Positions 1-8,979 are shown, counted from the stretch's first letter. The stretch: DNA of 35,305 bases from Alphaproteobacteria bacterium (GCA_015062385.1 SUUT01000016.1:1-35305), one strand, 5' to 3'. Numbers and translations: made by a program. Notes: generated by a model from the letters alone, not told the origin.

Positions 1-172
1 ATTCGAATTGGCAGAATCAGATTTTTGATAAAATGGAAGTTTCTTCTTTTAATTGAATGCCTTATACAAAATTAAAAAATTTACCAAAATGTGTAAAAAA
101 TTGTTGCATTTATACGTACCTTTTTTTGCTGTTAATTATTTTTTTGTTAAGAAATAGTCTCAGCTATCAACT
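1..172. other. AT-rich edge with no recognisable gene
   Basis: This edge stretch is very AT-rich and broken by stop codons in all frames. I see no convincing gene, tRNA or strong promoter in it. It lies beyond the dnaJ terminator, so it is probably the upstream region of whatever gene lies to the left of the window. Confidence 0.4.
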
Positions 173-174
173 AT

Positions 175-208
175 AAAAAAAGGTTTCAGAACAAAATCCG
201 AAACCTTT
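175..208 (-). terminator. Intrinsic terminator of dnaK-dnaJ
   Basis: A perfect 9-bp inverted repeat (AAAGGTTTC at 179-187, GAAACCTTT at 200-208) encloses a 12-nt loop. Read on the minus strand the stem runs into a T tract (positions 181 down to 175). It sits 22 bp after the dnaJ stop codon, so it is a standard rho-independent terminator for the chaperone operon. Confidence 0.85.
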
Positions 209-230
209 AAAACAAATTTACAATATATCG

Positions 231-1373
231 TTAGGACGTAAAATCATTCCATATTTTTTTTATTTGACACAAGAAATCGCTACACGCCTCTTGATTCGTA
301 TCTTTACTTTCTGCGGCAAACTGTTGAAGCAATTCTTTTTGTTTAGCACTTAAATGTGTTGGTGTTTCTACACGGAATGTTACATACATATCCCCATAAG
401 AATCGCTTTTTAAACGGGGCATTCCCTTTCCTTTGATTTTAATTTGTGTACCGCTTTGCATACCGGCTTTAATTTCCACTTCCTCTGCTTTTCCCGTCAT
501 TGTCGGAACAGCAACCTTTCCTCCTAATGCCGCAGTTGTCATCGGAACCGGCATTTCACAATACAAGTCTATTCCTTCTCGATCAAAAATACTATGTTTC
601 TTGACTGTCACAAAAACATATAAATCTCCTGCGGGACCTCCATGTATTCCGGCATCACCTTCCCCACTTAAACGCATCCGAACACCGGTTTCAACTCCTT
701 TCGGAATAGAAATCTCCAAAGTGCGTTTTTTCCGAATACATCCTTGTCCTTTGCATGCCGAACAAGGGTCTTTAACTGTTTTGCCCGTTCCGTGACAATC
801 CGGACAATCGGTATCCATAATGAAAAAGCCCTGCCGTTGACGAACACGCCCCATGCCTCCACAAGTCGGACATGCTTCAACCGATTTACCACCTTTTCCC
901 CCACAATCTTCACAAGGAACGGTTGTATTAACAACAATGGATTTTTTAACACCTTCAAAAGCTTCCTGTAATGTAATTGATACATCATACCGAACATCGG
1001 CACCTCGTGTATTTGCATCCGTCGTGTGACTGCGTGAAGCCCCACCAAAACCACGGAACATTTCTTCAAAAATATTTTCGAAACCGGAACCCGCAAAATC
1101 AAACCCGCTAAATCCGGCTCCACCGCCACCAAATCCGTTATTTCCATTAGCAAAAGCAGCATGTCCGTAACGGTCATAAGCGGCTCGTTTTTGTTCATCT
1201 TTTAAAATTTCATAGGCTTCATTAATTTCTTTAAACTGAACTTCTGCCGCTGCATCTCCCGGATGAACATCCGGATGACATTCTTTCGCCTTTTGCCGAA
1301 AAGCCCGTTTAATTTCACTTGCGGTTGCATCTTTTGAAACACCCAACATATCATAGTAATCTTTTTTAGCCAC
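231..1373 (-). CDS. dnaJ: Chaperone protein DnaJ (Hsp40)
   Basis: DnaJ is the cytosolic J-domain co-chaperone that delivers unfolded clients to DnaK and stimulates its ATPase. The 380-residue protein has the full type I layout. The J domain covers about residues 4-70 and has the HPD motif (CHPDVHPGD). A Gly/Phe-rich linker follows at about 74-118. The zinc-binding region has four CxxCxGxG-type repeats (CEDCGGKG, CPTCGGMG, CPDCHGTG, CSACKGQG). The two beta-sandwich substrate-binding domains follow. The start is GTG (1371-1373) with AAAGGG seven bases before it; no ATG in a better place is seen. It lies 111 bp downstream of dnaK on the same strand, with a long hairpin in between and a terminator after it. 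Length and motifs are normal for the family, so the assignment is firm. Confidence 0.98.
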   Translation of the reverse strand: MAKKDYYDMLGVSKDATASEIKRAFRQKAKECHPDVHPGDAAAEVQFKEINEAYEILKDEQKRAAYDRYGHAAFANGNNGFGGGGAGFSGFDFAGSGFENIFEEMFRGFGGASRSHTTDANTRGADVRYDVSITLQEAFEGVKKSIVVNTTVPCEDCGGKGGKSVEACPTCGGMGRVRQRQGFFIMDTDCPDCHGTGKTVKDPCSACKGQGCIRKKRTLEISIPKGVETGVRMRLSGEGDAGIHGGPAGDLYVFVTVKKHSIFDREGIDLYCEMPVPMTTAALGGKVAVPTMTGKAEEVEIKAGMQSGTQIKIKGKGMPRLKSDSYGDMYVTFRVETPTHLSAKQKELLQQFAAESKDTNQEACSDFLCQIKKIWNDFTS

Positions 1374-1416
1374 GTTCTACCCTTTATGCTAACAATTAAC
1401 GTTTTCTTTTATGCTG

Positions 1417-1463
1417 AAAGGTCTTTTCTTGCATACAAATATATGCTATCAGAAAAGACCTTT
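1417..1463 (-). promoter_or_regulatory. Long hairpin between dnaK and dnaJ
   Basis: A perfect 13-bp inverted repeat (AAAGGTCTTTTCT at 1417-1429, AGAAAAGACCTTT at 1451-1463) has a smaller nested stem, GCATA/TATGC, in its loop. On the minus-strand transcript it lies after the dnaK stop and before the dnaJ start, without a real T run behind it. It is therefore more likely a partial terminator or an mRNA-stabilising or processing hairpin that sets the DnaK:DnaJ ratio than a full stop. The function is inferred; the structure is directly visible. Confidence 0.7.
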
Positions 1464-1484
1464 ATTGTCTATACGCTTTTAGAC

Positions 1485-3389
1485 TTATTTTTTAACTTCT
1501 TCAAAATCAGCATCTACAACCGTATCATCCGCTTTTGAAGATGTATCAGATTCGGCAGAAGTAGCACTATCCGAAGCTCCTGTCGGATTTTGTTTATACA
1601 TTTCTTCCCCGATTTTTAATGTTGTTTGAGTTAATGCATCTGTTTTTTCTTTTAATTTTTCAGCATCATTGCTATCCAAAACATCTTTTAACTCTTGAAC
1701 GGCTTTTTCAATGCTTTCTTTTGCAGAAGCAGCAATTTTATCCCCGTTTTCTTTCAAAACTTTTTCTGTTTCATGAATCAAAGCATCTGCTTTATTACGG
1801 GCTTCAATCACTTCTTTCAATTTTTTATCTTCTTCGGCATGTTGTTCTGCTTCTTTAACCATTTTTTCAATATCTTCATCTTTTAAACCCCCAGAAGCCT
1901 GAATACGGATATTTTGTTCTTTACCGGTTGCTTTATCTTTTGCAGAAACATTCACAATACCGTTTGCATCAATATCAAATGTCACTTCAATTTGTGGCAT
2001 ACCACGTGGTGCCGGAGGAATTCCGATTAAATCAAATTGTCCGAGCAACTTATTATCCCGAGCCATTTCACGTTCCCCTTGGAAAACACGAATTGTCACT
2101 GCGGTTTGCCCGTCTTCTGCCGTAGAGAATACTTGACTTTTCTTTGTCGGGATTGTTGTATTGCGTTCAATTAAACGGGTGAAAACACCACCTAATGTTT
2201 CAATACCCAAAGATAATGGCGTTACGTCTAACAATAAAACGTCTTTCACATCCCCTTTTAACACACCACCTTGAATAGCAGCCCCCATGGCAACAACTTC
2301 ATCCGGATTCACCCCTTTATGCGGTTCTTTACCAAAGAAGTCTTTCACAATTTCCTGAACTTTCGGCATACGTGTCATACCACCAACCAAAATAACTTCG
2401 TCAATTTCGCCTTTACTTAATCCGGCATCTTTCAATGCTTTTTCCATCGGTCCTTTTGTCCGGTCTAATAAATCTTCAACCAAACTTTCCAATTTTGCCC
2501 GAGTTAAGGAAACATTTAAGTGTTTCGGACCGGTTGCATCAGCTGTAATAAACGGCAAATTAATATCTGTCTGAGTTGCAGAAGACAATTCAATTTTCGC
2601 TTTTTCAGCAGCTTCTTTTAAACGTTGTAAAGCCATTCTGTCTTGACGTAAATCAATGCCGTTTTCTTTTTTGAATTCATCTGCCAAATAATCCATAATA
2701 CGGGCATCAAAATCTTCCCCTCCAAGGAATGTATCCCCGTTTGTGGATTTTACTTCAAACACACCGTCACCAATTTCCAAAATAGAAACGTCAAACGTAC
2801 CACCACCTAAGTCATAAACAGCGATTGTACCCGATTTCTTTTGATCCATACCATAAGCTAATGCAGCAGCTGTCGGTTCATTAATGATACGCAAAACTTC
2901 CAAACCGGCAATTTTACCGGCATCTTTTGTAGCCTGACGTTGAGAATCATCAAAATAAGCTGGCACAGTAATAATAGCCTGTGTAATTTTTTCACCCAAA
3001 TAACTTTCGGCATCTTCTTTTAATTTTTGCAAAACGTATGCAGAAATTTGGCTTGGTGCATATTTTTTATCTGAAACATCAACCCATGCATCTCCATTAT
3101 CACCGGCAACAATTTTATACGGCATTAAGCCTTTGTCCCGTTGAACCATTTTATCATCAAACCGACGACCGATTAACCGTTTAATAGAAAACAACGTACC
3201 TGCCGGATTTGTAACAGCTTGTCTTTTTGCCGGCTGACCGACCAAACGTTCTCCTTTTGAAGTAAAAGCCACCATTGACGGTGTTGTACGAGCTCCTTCA
3301 CGGTTTTCCAACACTTTGGCATCTTTACCATCCATAATTGCCATACAAGAATTTGTTGTACCCAAGTCAATTCCTAAAATTTTAGCCAT
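1485..3389 (-). CDS. dnaK: Chaperone protein DnaK (Hsp70)
   Basis: DnaK is the cytosolic ATP-dependent Hsp70 chaperone, working with DnaJ and GrpE. The 634-residue protein begins with the Hsp70 signature ([16 protein letters not shown]). It carries the second signature ([19 protein letters not shown]) near residue 195 and the third ([17 protein letters not shown]) near 335. The substrate-binding domain has the conserved linker region [19 protein letters not shown]. The protein ends in an acidic tail ([11 protein letters not shown]) typical of proteobacterial DnaK. The ATG start is preceded by AAGGAG at ideal spacing. It is first in the dnaK-dnaJ operon and has its own promoter upstream. No grpE is present in the window. 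Nothing is unusual. Confidence 0.99.
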   Translation of the reverse strand: MAKILGIDLGTTNSCMAIMDGKDAKVLENREGARTTPSMVAFTSKGERLVGQPAKRQAVTNPAGTLFSIKRLIGRRFDDKMVQRDKGLMPYKIVAGDNGDAWVDVSDKKYAPSQISAYVLQKLKEDAESYLGEKITQAIITVPAYFDDSQRQATKDAGKIAGLEVLRIINEPTAAALAYGMDQKKSGTIAVYDLGGGTFDVSILEIGDGVFEVKSTNGDTFLGGEDFDARIMDYLADEFKKENGIDLRQDRMALQRLKEAAEKAKIELSSATQTDINLPFITADATGPKHLNVSLTRAKLESLVEDLLDRTKGPMEKALKDAGLSKGEIDEVILVGGMTRMPKVQEIVKDFFGKEPHKGVNPDEVVAMGAAIQGGVLKGDVKDVLLLDVTPLSLGIETLGGVFTRLIERNTTIPTKKSQVFSTAEDGQTAVTIRVFQGEREMARDNKLLGQFDLIGIPPAPRGMPQIEVTFDIDANGIVNVSAKDKATGKEQNIRIQASGGLKDEDIEKMVKEAEQHAEEDKKLKEVIEARNKADALIHETEKVLKENGDKIAASAKESIEKAVQELKDVLDSNDAEKLKEKTDALTQTTLKIGEEMYKQNPTGASDSATSAESDTSSKADDTVVDADFEEVKK

Positions 3390-3432
3390 GTTTTTCTCCT
3401 TAATTTTTGATTAAAATTTAACTGGTGAATTG

Positions 3433-3461
3433 TATATAGGTCATAACATTGTATTTCGCAA
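3433..3461 (-). promoter_or_regulatory. Promoter of dnaK-dnaJ
   Basis: Minus-strand -35 TTGCGA (3456-3461) and -10 TATATA (3433-3438) are separated by exactly 17 bp, 44 bp before the dnaK ATG. The -10 is embedded in CCTATATA, which also resembles the CCTATNT-like element of alphaproteobacterial RpoH promoters, so a heat-shock or mixed promoter is possible. Read by eye only. Confidence 0.55.
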
Positions 3462-3604
3462 CACTATTTTTGCATTTTTTTTAATTTTTTATATTTTTTT
3501 TACAAAAAGCATAGAAATTAAACCGCTATATCCTTATCAATCAGCAATAAAGTATGCTTTTTAATACAAAGCTCCTAAAAAAAGATATAGAATAAAAAAA
3601 ATTA

Positions 3605-3633
3605 TTGCTTTTCAATGTATCTTTTTTTATTAT
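3605..3633 (+). promoter_or_regulatory. Promoter of the Dpm1-like/GT39 pair
   Basis: -35 TTGCTT (3605-3610) and -10 TATTAT (3628-3633) have a 17-bp spacer and lie 31 bp before the ATG at 3665. Its presence argues against the upstream in-frame TTG at 3605 being the start codon. Confidence 0.5.
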
Positions 3634-3664
3634 TCATAAAAGATTATTCAGAGGAGAGGTTCAT

Positions 3665-4399
3665 ATGCAAAAATTAATCGTTATACCGACATACAATGAA
3701 AAAGATAATATTTTAAATTTATTAGAACAGATTTTTAAAATTGTCCCCGATATTCATATTTTAATTGTGGATGATGCCTCCCCTGATGGCACAGGACAAT
3801 TTATTGATAACATTATTGAAAAAAATACTTTTAGTAATCGTTTGCATATTATGCATCGCTCTGGAAAATTAGGACTGGGAAGTGCCTATATTCAAGGATT
3901 TACTTGGGGTATGGAACAAGGATTTGAAATTTTAACCAGTATGGATGCTGATTTTTCTCATAAGCCGGAATATTTACCTCAAATTTTTGAAACAATGAAA
4001 ACACATGATTTAGTTATTGCTTCCAGATATGTAAAAGGTGGTGGCGTAGAAGATTGGGGGCTTTTCCGTAGAATATTATCTTTTGGCGGCAGTTTATATG
4101 CCCGTATCGCACTTTTATCAAATATTCATGATTTTACCGGCGGATTTAATTGTTATCACGCCCAATTTTTGAAAAAAATAAAACTATCACAAGTCCAATC
4201 AAAGGGATATTGCTTTCAAATTGAAATGAAATTTCGACATGTGTTGCTAAATGCCAAAATTAAAGAAATTCCCATTATTTTCCCCGACAGAAAACTGGGG
4301 GCATCTAAAATGAGTGGCAATATTATTCAAGAAGCTGTTATTAATGTACTAAAATTATCTTTACTCAGAAATAAAATAAAAAAACAAATGGCAAATTAA
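3665..4399 (+). CDS. Polyprenyl-phosphate sugar synthase, GT2 (Dpm1-like)
   Basis: This 244-residue protein is a family 2 glycosyltransferase of the dolichol-phosphate mannose synthase (Dpm1) type. These enzymes move a hexose from a nucleotide sugar to a polyprenyl phosphate on the inner face of the membrane. It starts with the fold's first strand (KLIVIPTYNEKDN). It has the nucleotide-binding VDDASPDGTG, the metal-binding DADFSHKP and the GGFNCYH/KGYCFQIEM region typical of this family. No C-terminal membrane segments are present, which fits the soluble Dpm1 type. I chose the ATG at 3665 because AGGAGAGG precedes it; the frame extends upstream to a TTG at 3605 without a ribosome binding site. 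The GT39-like gene starts 1 bp after the stop, so the product very likely feeds that transferase. The sugar is unknown. Confidence 0.85.
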   Translation: MQKLIVIPTYNEKDNILNLLEQIFKIVPDIHILIVDDASPDGTGQFIDNIIEKNTFSNRLHIMHRSGKLGLGSAYIQGFTWGMEQGFEILTSMDADFSHKPEYLPQIFETMKTHDLVIASRYVKGGGVEDWGLFRRILSFGGSLYARIALLSNIHDFTGGFNCYHAQFLKKIKLSQVQSKGYCFQIEMKFRHVLLNAKIKEIPIIFPDRKLGASKMSGNIIQEAVINVLKLSLLRNKIKKQMAN

Positions 4400-4400
4400 C

Positions 4401-5915
4401 ATGATTCAATACTTCAAACAATTTTGGAATGATGGCATGCAACAATTATTGTCATTATCCTTTAAACAAAAAGCATTTTTAATTTTTTGCTTAGGGTTAA
4501 TTTTATATCTTCCATTAATGGATAATTTTAATGCGACCCATGATGAAAAATATACTTTATTGGTTTTTCAGTATTCTTGGATAGATATGATTAAAACGTT
4601 AATGGCAGAAGATGGACATCCACCATTATCCTATATATTCATCCGGTTATTTGCCTCAATAAATAATGAATATCAAATTGCCCTTGCTCGATTTTCAAGT
4701 GTATTAGTACTTATGTGTACAGCTCTTTTAGGTGTCTTTCCGCTTCGTAGATTGTTAGGGGATAAAGTTGCATTACTATACATGTTATTCGTTTTTACTT
4801 TCCCCGCTTCTTTTCACTTAGGAATCAATATTCGAATGTATCCGTTAGCCGTTTTATGCACAACCGGTGCATTCTTATACGCCTTAACAATTGTTCATAA
4901 ATATCGGCGTTCTGATTGGTTTTGGCTATCATTCTTTTCTATTGCAGGACTATATACACATTATTATTGCGGAATGATTTTAGCCGTCATTTGGATTGCC
5001 TTGTTACTTGATTTAATCAAAACAAAACAATTTTCTAAAATAAAATGGTTATTTTTAAATGGCACAATTGTGGCTTTTTGCTTTTTACCTTGGATTTTAG
5101 TTTTCATCAATCAATACAACAATATGAAAACCGATTGGTATCCATCACTGCAAACAGCCGTTAAAGCAATTGTCGGTACCGTATTTTATTACAGAGGAAC
5201 ATATAACGCTTACACAATTACAACATTCTTTACGATATTTCTTGGTATTCTTTCATGGATTCTGATATTCCAATTTTTATCGGAAACAAAAAAAACAGAT
5301 TTAAAAAACATTATTGTAAAACGAGCAGCTACAATTTGTATTACCGTGTACATCATGGCGTGGCTTATATCTTTAATTGCCCGTCCCATGTTAGCAGATG
5401 TTTATTTGGTTATTTTTGTGGGATTAGTTTATATTGCTGTTTCAATGGCATTTATTCATTATACCCAATTTAGAAAATTATTTTTAATCGTATTTATTCC
5501 CGCCCTTATCACTAATTGGTATCAATACAATTCAATATCACACGAACAAATTAATAAAAAAATTCAAACCTATTTTCATGAAAACATTCCCACAGATTCA
5601 CTTATCCTTTATGATTTTACTTTTAGTCATTTATTTCTCCGATTTTATTTGCCTGAATATTCAACATTATATACCCCTATTGTTCATCAATTAGTTTTGT
5701 TGAATGAAGAAATTAAAGAAGAACAAAAAAATTTTAAAAAATTAGAGAATTATAATAATATTTACCTGCTTTCATCTTTTTGCAATACAATTAATGATTC
5801 ATTATTTCAACCGCAAAAAAGCATGTACGGTTTTTATGAAACTCTATGCTTAAAAAAACTGACAATTGATGAAGCAAGATTTTATATTATTAACGGCAAA
5901 ACATTTTATAAATAA
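4401..5915 (+). CDS. ArnT/PMT-like membrane glycosyltransferase (GT39/GT-C)
   Basis: This 504-residue integral membrane protein has about ten or more hydrophobic segments over its first 375 residues and a soluble tail. The first periplasmic loop carries an acidic pair in THDEKYT (Asp48-Glu49). The following AEDGHPPL motif matches the Asp-Glu and HPP(L) hallmarks of GT39-type transferases (protein mannosyltransferases, ArnT). Such enzymes transfer a sugar from a polyprenyl-phosphate donor to lipid A, glycan or protein on the outer side of the inner membrane. It begins 1 bp after the Dpm1-like synthase, so the two form a synthase/transferase pair. The acceptor cannot be read from the sequence. 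A 15-bp hairpin follows the stop. The family is fairly sure, the substrate unknown. Confidence 0.78.
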   Translation: MIQYFKQFWNDGMQQLLSLSFKQKAFLIFCLGLILYLPLMDNFNATHDEKYTLLVFQYSWIDMIKTLMAEDGHPPLSYIFIRLFASINNEYQIALARFSSVLVLMCTALLGVFPLRRLLGDKVALLYMLFVFTFPASFHLGINIRMYPLAVLCTTGAFLYALTIVHKYRRSDWFWLSFFSIAGLYTHYYCGMILAVIWIALLLDLIKTKQFSKIKWLFLNGTIVAFCFLPWILVFINQYNNMKTDWYPSLQTAVKAIVGTVFYYRGTYNAYTITTFFTIFLGILSWILIFQFLSETKKTDLKNIIVKRAATICITVYIMAWLISLIARPMLADVYLVIFVGLVYIAVSMAFIHYTQFRKLFLIVFIPALITNWYQYNSISHEQINKKIQTYFHENIPTDSLILYDFTFSHLFLRFYLPEYSTLYTPIVHQLVLLNEEIKEEQKNFKKLENYNNIYLLSSFCNTINDSLFQPQKSMYGFYETLCLKKLTIDEARFYIINGKTFYK

Positions 5916-5916
5916 C

Positions 5917-5953
5917 TTTCTGCTGTTTGATAATTTTAATCAAACAGCAGAAA
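5917..5953. terminator. Bidirectional hairpin between convergent glycosyltransferase operons
   Basis: A perfect 15-bp inverted repeat (5917-5931 and 5939-5953) with a 7-nt loop fills the whole 43-bp gap between two convergent genes. The stem ends in TTT/AAA, so it can give short U runs either way. The clean T tract of a textbook terminator is missing, but the position makes a shared terminator likely. Confidence 0.7.
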
Positions 5954-5958
5954 AATGT

Positions 5959-6879
5959 TTATCTGATTTTTAAATAATTTTGACGACTCAATTCTTTTCT
6001 GGTTATCGTTATACTATCTAATACTAAACCGATTAAAAAACTAACAAGCGAACACACCATTAAAATACCGGACAGAATAGCGGTCGGAAACCGAGGAACC
6101 ATCCCTGTATTAATAAATTCAATCATAACAGGAATAATGAGAACAATACCAATAAGCATAAAAAACAAAGCAATTAAGTTAAAAAATAAAAATGGTTTTT
6201 CTTCTTTAATTAACATAATAATCGTTTTTAAAATTCTAACACCATCTTTATACGTTGATAACTTAGAAAAAGACCCCTCCGGTCGGGCATAATAACACGT
6301 ATCTATTTCTTTTATCGGCAACCTTCTAGATAATGCATAAACAGTCAGTTCCGTTTCAATCTCAAATCCTGCACTGTTTGCCGGAAAAGATTTAACATAT
6401 CGTTTTGAAAAAACACGCAATCCGGATAACATATCCGTTAATTTTTGTCCTAAAAAAAGTTCTACGGTTTTTGTTAAAAATTTATTTCCTGATCGATGTC
6501 CTGAACGATAACAACTCTGTTCTGTTTCTTTACGAGCCCCAACCACCATATCTAAATTTTCCGACAACAGAATCCGAATCAATTCCGGAACACTTTTAAC
6601 ATCATACGTTGCATCCCCATCAATCATAACATATACATCAGCATCCACATCTGAAAACATCCGCCGAACAACATTTCCCTTCCCTTGTAAACATTCCGAA
6701 CGAACAATCGCTCCATGCTCTGCCGCAATTCTTTTTGTTTCATCAGTAGAATTATTATCATATACATAAATTTTACCATTCGGCACATATTTTTGAAAAT
6801 CCTGAATAACGGTTCCTATCGTTAATTCTTCATTATAACAGGGAATTAACACAGCAATTTCCGGAATAAATTTTTCCAT
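5959..6879 (-). CDS. GT2 polyprenyl-phosphate glycosyltransferase, GtrB-like, with C-terminal membrane helices
   Basis: This 306-residue protein has a GT2 catalytic domain followed by two hydrophobic segments (about 228-252 and 265-290). That architecture belongs to bactoprenol glucosyltransferase-like (GtrB/DPG synthase) enzymes, which load a sugar onto undecaprenyl phosphate. Visible motifs are IPCYNEELTIGTVI, the nucleotide-binding VYDNNSTDETK and the metal-binding MIDGDATYD. DMLSGLRVFSKRYVK is a conserved stretch of this family. The ATG is preceded by a perfect AAGGAGG and overlaps the upstream stop codon as TAATG, so its translation is coupled to the GT87-like gene. A synthase directly after a GT-C membrane protein mirrors the pair on the other strand. 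The sugar is not known. Confidence 0.85.
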   Translation of the reverse strand: MEKFIPEIAVLIPCYNEELTIGTVIQDFQKYVPNGKIYVYDNNSTDETKRIAAEHGAIVRSECLQGKGNVVRRMFSDVDADVYVMIDGDATYDVKSVPELIRILLSENLDMVVGARKETEQSCYRSGHRSGNKFLTKTVELFLGQKLTDMLSGLRVFSKRYVKSFPANSAGFEIETELTVYALSRRLPIKEIDTCYYARPEGSFSKLSTYKDGVRILKTIIMLIKEEKPFLFFNLIALFFMLIGIVLIIPVMIEFINTGMVPRFPTAILSGILMVCSLVSFLIGLVLDSITITRKELSRQNYLKIR

Positions 6880-8600
6880 TATATCCTCCTTTGATTTATA
6901 ATCGGCAATTTAAAACCACAGTTATCGCATTTATCATCTTCCGGCGATACCGGCTGTAAAACAACATCTTTTAATTCTTCCGGAACACAAATAAACAATC
7001 CTGAATCCAAATTGTTTTTTAAATCCCGACAGTATTTTCCTTTTAAATCTTTTTTCATAACATTAAAAATCAATGGTCTGTTATCAAGATTATACATTAT
7101 CCGACCGATTAAAATTTCCGGACCGTTATGTTCCTGCTCAATCTTATCTCTGATTTTTCTGAACTCATTCCGTTCTACAAATTCAGACCCTTTCATTAAA
7201 ACTGCATTGATATGAATATACCCTAACGCTCTAAAATCAAACTGTTTTGCCAATATCGGAATAACCCCTGCTGTTGGGAAACTATATAGTTTTAATAATG
7301 TATTTTTTGGTAAATTAATCGGCTCCATATACACCATTTTTTCATCATTAAGTCGATGCCCCCAAGATGTACTATTCATGGGTACAAGCAATAAAATACC
7401 AACAATAATAATACAAATCGTTACATAAACTGACTTTTGTAAAAAGCCCTTGGGTATACACATTATCATTAATTTTACAAAGAATATGGCAGAAAAAAGT
7501 TCTATTATTCCGATATACCGATAAATCGAAAAAACATTTAACCACAAAATATACGAAAGAACCAAAAATACACTTAAAAAACACCATAAGGGGGATGTTT
7601 GATAAAAAACTTTAACCCTCTTTGGTTTTAAAAATAAATACCCGCCAAAAACAAGTGCAACAGAATAATATACTATGCCTCGTATATCATAAAAAGCCAT
7701 CTCAGCCGATTTATATTCTCCTTTTAACCAAATATACGGAAAAATAAATTTCAAACAATCCGGAGGAATAAAACGAGTATCCGTATAATTAAAATTGTCA
7801 AAATAGGGAGATTTAAATATCTCATTTAAAAAGGGGAATACCGGATTTTGATATAAATCCCATAATTTGAGCATCCACCATCCGTTTGTAAGTAAAAATC
7901 CGATTAATCCGCCCAATGCAAAATAAAAAACAAATTTAATCGGGTGTTTTAAATATTGAAAACACAAAATCAAACTTAATCCGGAAGCAACACACACATA
8001 TATATTTGTTGATTTTAAACCCAATGCACTACCCAAAATTAAACCACTGATTAAAAATTTCCATATGCCTTGCATTTCCGGATATTTTATCATTTTAAAC
8101 AAATTATATAATGCCCAACAAGACAAAAATACTATGGGAATTTCATTAGATGAAGAACCGGCTTGAAACCATATACATTGTCCGGTTATCCCCAATGCAA
8201 CCGTTAAAACAAGGCATCCAATTCCGGTTATTGTTTTCACATCAAAAAACAAACTCACAATTTTAAAAAAAGCAAAAATCAGCAATCCAAACCAAATGCC
8301 TTGCAATGCATAAGCAATAGGAACATTATCATTAAAAGCTTCTATAATAAAATAAAATGGTAAATCTATAAGTGGATTTAAAAAAGTATTAATAGAGGCT
8401 GGTACAATATCATAATTTAAACGATTATTTAAAAAAGCAAATGCATTGTAATAATGGTAATTTGAAAAATCCCACGAATTTTCATTTTTTGTAAATACAC
8501 AAATACTACTACCTAAAAGCAGAAGAATCAAAAACATTATCCAATTCGTATTAAACAATTGAATTATTTTTTGCTCTATAAAATGACAAGCAATTTTCAT
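6879..8600 (-). CDS. Polytopic membrane protein, GT87-like glycosyltransferase (GT-C)
   Basis: This 573-residue protein has roughly ten transmembrane segments and a soluble C-terminal part of about 130 residues. The first extracytoplasmic loop (ENSWDFSNYHYYNAFAF, then NTFLNPLIDLPFY) resembles polyprenol-phosphate-sugar-dependent GT-C enzymes of the GT87/DUF2029 kind, where the Asp in this loop is usually catalytic. The C-terminus has a CDNC pair of unknown role. The start is uncertain. The outermost ATG (8625-8627) has no ribosome binding site, whereas AAGAGGA lies upstream of an ATG at 8598-8600, which I use; a TTG codon just before it is also possible. It overlaps the GtrB-like gene by one base and probably uses its lipid-linked sugar. 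A strong promoter lies about 250 bp upstream. Confidence 0.65.
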   Translation of the reverse strand: MKIACHFIEQKIIQLFNTNWIMFLILLLLGSSICVFTKNENSWDFSNYHYYNAFAFLNNRLNYDIVPASINTFLNPLIDLPFYFIIEAFNDNVPIAYALQGIWFGLLIFAFFKIVSLFFDVKTITGIGCLVLTVALGITGQCIWFQAGSSSNEIPIVFLSCWALYNLFKMIKYPEMQGIWKFLISGLILGSALGLKSTNIYVCVASGLSLILCFQYLKHPIKFVFYFALGGLIGFLLTNGWWMLKLWDLYQNPVFPFLNEIFKSPYFDNFNYTDTRFIPPDCLKFIFPYIWLKGEYKSAEMAFYDIRGIVYYSVALVFGGYLFLKPKRVKVFYQTSPLWCFLSVFLVLSYILWLNVFSIYRYIGIIELFSAIFFVKLMIMCIPKGFLQKSVYVTICIIIVGILLLVPMNSTSWGHRLNDEKMVYMEPINLPKNTLLKLYSFPTAGVIPILAKQFDFRALGYIHINAVLMKGSEFVERNEFRKIRDKIEQEHNGPEILIGRIMYNLDNRPLIFNVMKKDLKGKYCRDLKNNLDSGLFICVPEELKDVVLQPVSPEDDKCDNCGFKLPIINQRRI

Positions 8601-8679
8601 CAAAACCAAATATCCTCTTGAATACATTAATTAAGTTTAAATCTCTTAAATTAGAGTATCTATATGCTACAAGCTATTT

Positions 8680-8820
8680 TTATAAAAAAAACTTGCTCCT
8701 AAATATTCGTGATGTTTTTTGATTTTGTAAAAATTGGCATTTCCTGATATCTAATTGACAACAAGAAATATTTAAACTTACCGAACAAAATTCGGCAATA
8801 ATTGCTTTTTTTGAGTTCAT
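8680..8820 (-). CDS. Possible 46-residue leader peptide or small protein
   Basis: An ATG at 8818-8820 with AAAGGG seven bases upstream opens 46 codons ending at TAA (8680-8682). The peptide starts MNSKKAIIAEFCSVSLN and has four Cys and a basic, Lys/Arg-rich end. It lies directly after a near-perfect promoter and 80 bp before the GT87-like start, so it would be first in that transcript. A second frame (ATG at 8834-8836) also stays open for 45 codons, which weakens the case for either one. I recognise no family; it may equally be untranslated leader. Confidence 0.3.
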   Translation of the reverse strand: MNSKKAIIAEFCSVSLNISCCQLDIRKCQFLQNQKTSRIFRSKFFL

Positions 8821-8850
8821 TTTTATGCCCTTTCATGACATTACCCTTTA

Positions 8851-8879
8851 TGTATAAGCAATACAAAAGCGGATGTCAA
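8851..8879 (-). promoter_or_regulatory. Near-consensus promoter upstream of the GT87/GtrB operon
   Basis: The -35 is a perfect TTGACA (8874-8879) and the -10 is TATACA (8851-8856) with a 17-bp spacer on the minus strand. It is one of the strongest sigma-70-type matches in the window. Transcription would start near 8844, leaving a leader of about 220-245 nt before the GT87-like start. Confidence 0.7.
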
Positions 8880-8950
8880 TAAATAATAATGCTTTGTAAA
8901 CTAATTAAACAAAATAAGTAATTTAAGGGAATATAAGTATAAAAACACTC

Positions 8951-8979
8951 TTGACGAATTGTTTTTTTTTCTATAAAAA
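8951..8979 (+). promoter_or_regulatory. Promoter of the phosphoethanolamine-transferase-like gene
   Basis: -35 TTGACG (8951-8956) and -10 TAAAAT (8974-8979) have a 17-bp spacer, 32 bp before the ATG at 9012. The resulting leader is only about 25 nt and contains no clear Shine-Dalgarno sequence. Confidence 0.6.

Noticed and set aside
433-1198. Several open frames inside dnaJ on both strands.
   Set aside because: They are shadows of the dnaJ frame. They have no ribosome binding sites, and their composition follows the DnaJ zinc-finger and G/F repeats.
8781-8815. CCGAA/TTCGG hairpin followed by a T run on the plus strand, looking like a terminator.
   Set aside because: No plus-strand gene or transcript precedes it, and the stem is only 5 bp, so it is probably chance.
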